Part shown: positions 62,658 through 64,000 of the stretch, piece by piece
Layout of the letters: every line of letters starts with the position of its first letter
Position numbering within the stretch: position 1 is the stretch's first letter
Source of the DNA: Microbacterium enclense
GTDB taxonomy: Bacteria; Actinomycetota; Actinomycetes; Actinomycetales; Microbacteriaceae
NCBI RefSeq assembly: GCF_001456955.1
Contig: NZ_KQ758470.1
Location: 372,001-436,000 of the forward strand
Reading direction: 5' to 3'
Length of the DNA: 64,000 nt
Position numbers and translations under genes: made by a program
The notes under the pieces: generated by a model
What the model was told of the DNA's origin: nothing
Database searches by the model: none
The model's input: only the letters and a program-made list of their open reading frames with translations

Positions 62658-63569
62658 TCAGCGCGCGAGCGCGGCGAGGACCCGGGTCATCGACGAGCCG
62701 AGGTTCCACTTCTCGGCGAGCGCCTCTGCGGCGTCGATGTCGACATCACCCAGGCGATCGTCGAACGGGGCGAAGGTGAGATCGCGGGCGACACGGACGA
62801 CGGCGGGAGCGACGTCGAGGTAGTCCGAGGCGGCGGCGATCTTGGCGCGCTGGGCCGGCGTGCCCCCGGTTCCCTGTGCCGCGGCCGCGCGGATGTCGTC
62901 GAGCGAGCCGTGGGCGGAGAGGAGCGAGGCGGCCGACTTCTCGCCGATCCCCGCGACGCCGGGGAGTCCGTCGGAGGGGTCGCCGCGCAGCACCGCGAAG
63001 TCGGCGTATTGGGCTGCGCGCACGCCGTACTTCGACACGACGGCGGCGTCGTCGACGATCTCGAGGTTGCTCATCCCGCGCGCGGTGTAGACGATCCGGA
63101 TGCCGCGCGCGTCATCGATCAGCTGGAACAGGTCTCGGTCGCCAGTGACGATGTCGACCGGCGAGTCCGCCGCGGTGGCGAGGGCGCCGATGACGTCGTC
63201 GGCCTCGTGCTCCGCCGCGCCCACGACGGGGATTCCGAGGGCGGCGAGGACGTCACGGATGACGGGGATCTGCGCTTCGAGGGGATCGGGGACCTCCTCG
63301 ATGTCGGTCCCCGCGGGCACGGCCTCGACGACGCGATGCGCCTTGTAGCTCGGCAGGAGGTCGACGCGCCAGGCCGGGCGCCAGTCGTCGTCCCAGCACG
63401 CGACGAGCCGGGTCGGCTCGTAAGCCGTGACGAGCTTGGCGATCATGTCGAGCAGCCCCCGGACCGCGTTCACCGAGGTGCCGTCGGCCGCCTTCACCTT
63501 GTCGGGAACGCCGTAGAAGGCGCGGAAGTACAGCGACGCGGTGTCGAGGAGCATGATGCGGTCGGTCAC
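62658..63569 (-). CDS. 5'-3' exonuclease (FEN/PolA N-terminal type)
   Basis: A 303-residue flap-endonuclease-like nuclease related to the N-terminal domain of DNA polymerase I. Metal-binding acidic residues lie in MLLDTASLYFRAFYG, VACWDDDWRPAWR, AAEHEADDVIGAL and VTGDRDLFQLID. LRGDPSDGLPGVAGIGEKSA is the helix-hairpin-helix DNA-binding motif. It probably processes Okazaki flaps or repair intermediates as a stand-alone enzyme. The GTG at 63569 is chosen; CAGGAT lies 7 nt upstream, possibly a leaderless promoter. It converges with the PHP gene, 3 nt apart. Confidence 0.9.
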   Translation of the reverse strand: MTDRIMLLDTASLYFRAFYGVPDKVKAADGTSVNAVRGLLDMIAKLVTAYEPTRLVACWDDDWRPAWRVDLLPSYKAHRVVEAVPAGTDIEEVPDPLEAQIPVIRDVLAALGIPVVGAAEHEADDVIGALATAADSPVDIVTGDRDLFQLIDDARGIRIVYTARGMSNLEIVDDAAVVSKYGVRAAQYADFAVLRGDPSDGLPGVAGIGEKSAASLLSAHGSLDDIRAAAAQGTGGTPAQRAKIAAASDYLDVAPAVVRVARDLTFAPFDDRLGDVDIDAAEALAEKWNLGSSMTRVLAALAR

Positions 63570-63665
63570 GGATGCGATCCTGTCACGATCGAGGCGGCGG
63601 CCGGGGACGTCGGCGGGCCGGCGGGGTCGGTCGTCGGGGGTCGCGAGGACCGGCCATGATGAACC

Positions 63666-64000
63666 GTGTCCGATCTCCACGACAACCTCCGCCGCACCTT
63701 CCGTTGGCTCGGCGACCGCACCGACGACACCTCCGCAGCCGATCTCACCGGGTGGTGGCGTGAGCCGGGGATCGTGGCGCAGATCGGCCCGGGCCTCGCG
63801 GCGCTGTTCCCGGACGACGCGCCGACGGTCGTCATGGGGCCGCAGTCGCGCGGCAGCCTGCTCGGTGCGCTCGTGGCGCACGCGCTGGGCGTGGGGCTCG
63901 CCGAGGTGCGGAAGGACCCCGCGCAGAACGTCGACAGCGACGCGTGGTGGGAGGTCACGACCGCGCCGGACTATCGGGACCGCCATCTCCGCCTCGGACT
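63666..64000 (+). CDS. Phosphoribosyltransferase-like protein, 5' part
   Basis: The first 111 codons of a forward gene that runs off the window end. It starts MSDLHDNLRRTFRWLGDRTD and continues with VVMGPQSRGSLLGALVAHAL and GVGLAEVRKDP. The order of a substrate/PRPP-type loop after a beta strand resembles adenine-phosphoribosyltransferase-like proteins of actinobacteria. The diagnostic PRPP motif would lie beyond the window. The GTG start is 5 nt after CATGAT and has no Shine-Dalgarno. Divergent from the exonuclease gene by 96 bp. Confidence 0.65.
   Translation, partial: MSDLHDNLRRTFRWLGDRTDDTSAADLTGWWREPGIVAQIGPGLAALFPDDAPTVVMGPQSRGSLLGALVAHALGVGLAEVRKDPAQNVDSDAWWEVTTAPDYRDRHLRLG

Noticed and set aside
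1..64000. tRNA or rRNA genes, integrases, transposases, toxin-antitoxin or defence systems
   Set aside because: All gaps longer than about 80 bp were read on both strands; no cloverleaf with a CCA-proximal TTCGA arm, no DDE or recombinase motif, and no defence-type domain was seen.

Overview
The window is a gene-dense, very GC-rich (about 70 percent by eye) stretch of an actinobacterial chromosome. Gene order and protein signatures point to Microbacteriaceae, most likely Microbacterium or a close relative. The supporting evidence is a wag31-type divIVA next to sepF, ftsZ and lspA, a DUF3040 gene before mraZ, an actinobacterial qcrCAB/ctaCDEF respiratory chain, a GarA/FtsR pair, a PASTA kinase beside a Rv2175c-like gene, and a strong excess of the heptamer GGATGCC/GGCATCC. 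I found 57 protein genes and no rRNA, tRNA, CRISPR array, transposase, integrase or prophage. The genes are nearly all core housekeeping genes, so the unusual material lies mostly in gene starts, intergenic DNA and a few protein tails.

Layout. 0-3 kb: a GarA/OdhI-like FHA protein, two MerR-type regulators (the first FtsR-like) and a ParA-type ATPase. 3-9.6 kb: pyruvate carboxylase, a large acidic-tailed MinD/ParA-like ATPase and peptide deformylase. 9.7-19.5 kb: long-chain acyl-CoA synthetase, ROK glucokinase, PlsC-like acyltransferase, class II DAHP synthase, a PASTA Ser/Thr kinase (PknL-like), a secreted LysM/lysozyme-fold protein, a Rv2175c-like DNA-binding protein and a polyprenyl diphosphate synthase. 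19.5-38.7 kb: DUF3040, then the division and cell wall (dcw) cluster mraZ-rsmH-ftsL-ftsI-murF-mraY-murD-ftsW-murG-murC-ftsQ-ftsZ-yggS-sepF-yggT-divIVA-lspA-rluD; murE is absent from its usual place between ftsI and murF. 38.8-49.6 kb: NUDIX hydrolase, dnaE, a membrane protein with a charged tail, hisD, nrdR, pyrD, a DUF3043 membrane protein and an M20 dipeptidase. 49.7-60.4 kb: erpA and the aerobic respiratory chain (ctaC-ctaD-ctaF forward; ctaE-qcrC-qcrA-qcrB reverse) flanking a PP2C phosphatase, a proline iminopeptidase and a rhodanese. 60.6-64 kb: trpD, a PHP-domain protein, a 5'-3' exonuclease and a phosphoribosyltransferase-like gene cut by the window end.

How the genes work together. 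The central block makes lipid II (MurC, MurD, MurF, MraY, MurG), flips or polymerises and crosslinks it (FtsW, FtsI) and assembles the septum and growing pole (FtsZ, SepF, FtsQ, FtsL, DivIVA). The FtsR-like regulator at the left edge and a palindrome in front of ftsZ may be a regulator-target pair. The PASTA kinase, the FHA protein, the Rv2175c-like protein and the PP2C phosphatase are a plausible phospho-signalling set. The right half encodes an actinobacterial bc1-aa3 chain.

Notable non-coding signals. At least ten genes have a TANNNT-type -10 box (one CATAAT) exactly 6 nt before the start codon, which is the signature of leaderless mRNA. Two copies of an 82-83 bp palindromic element, a pair of 70-bp repeats, a 45-bp tandem repeat between murG and murC and a 26-bp nine-copy minisatellite before hisD fill the longer gaps. 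No obviously novel multi-gene system was seen.
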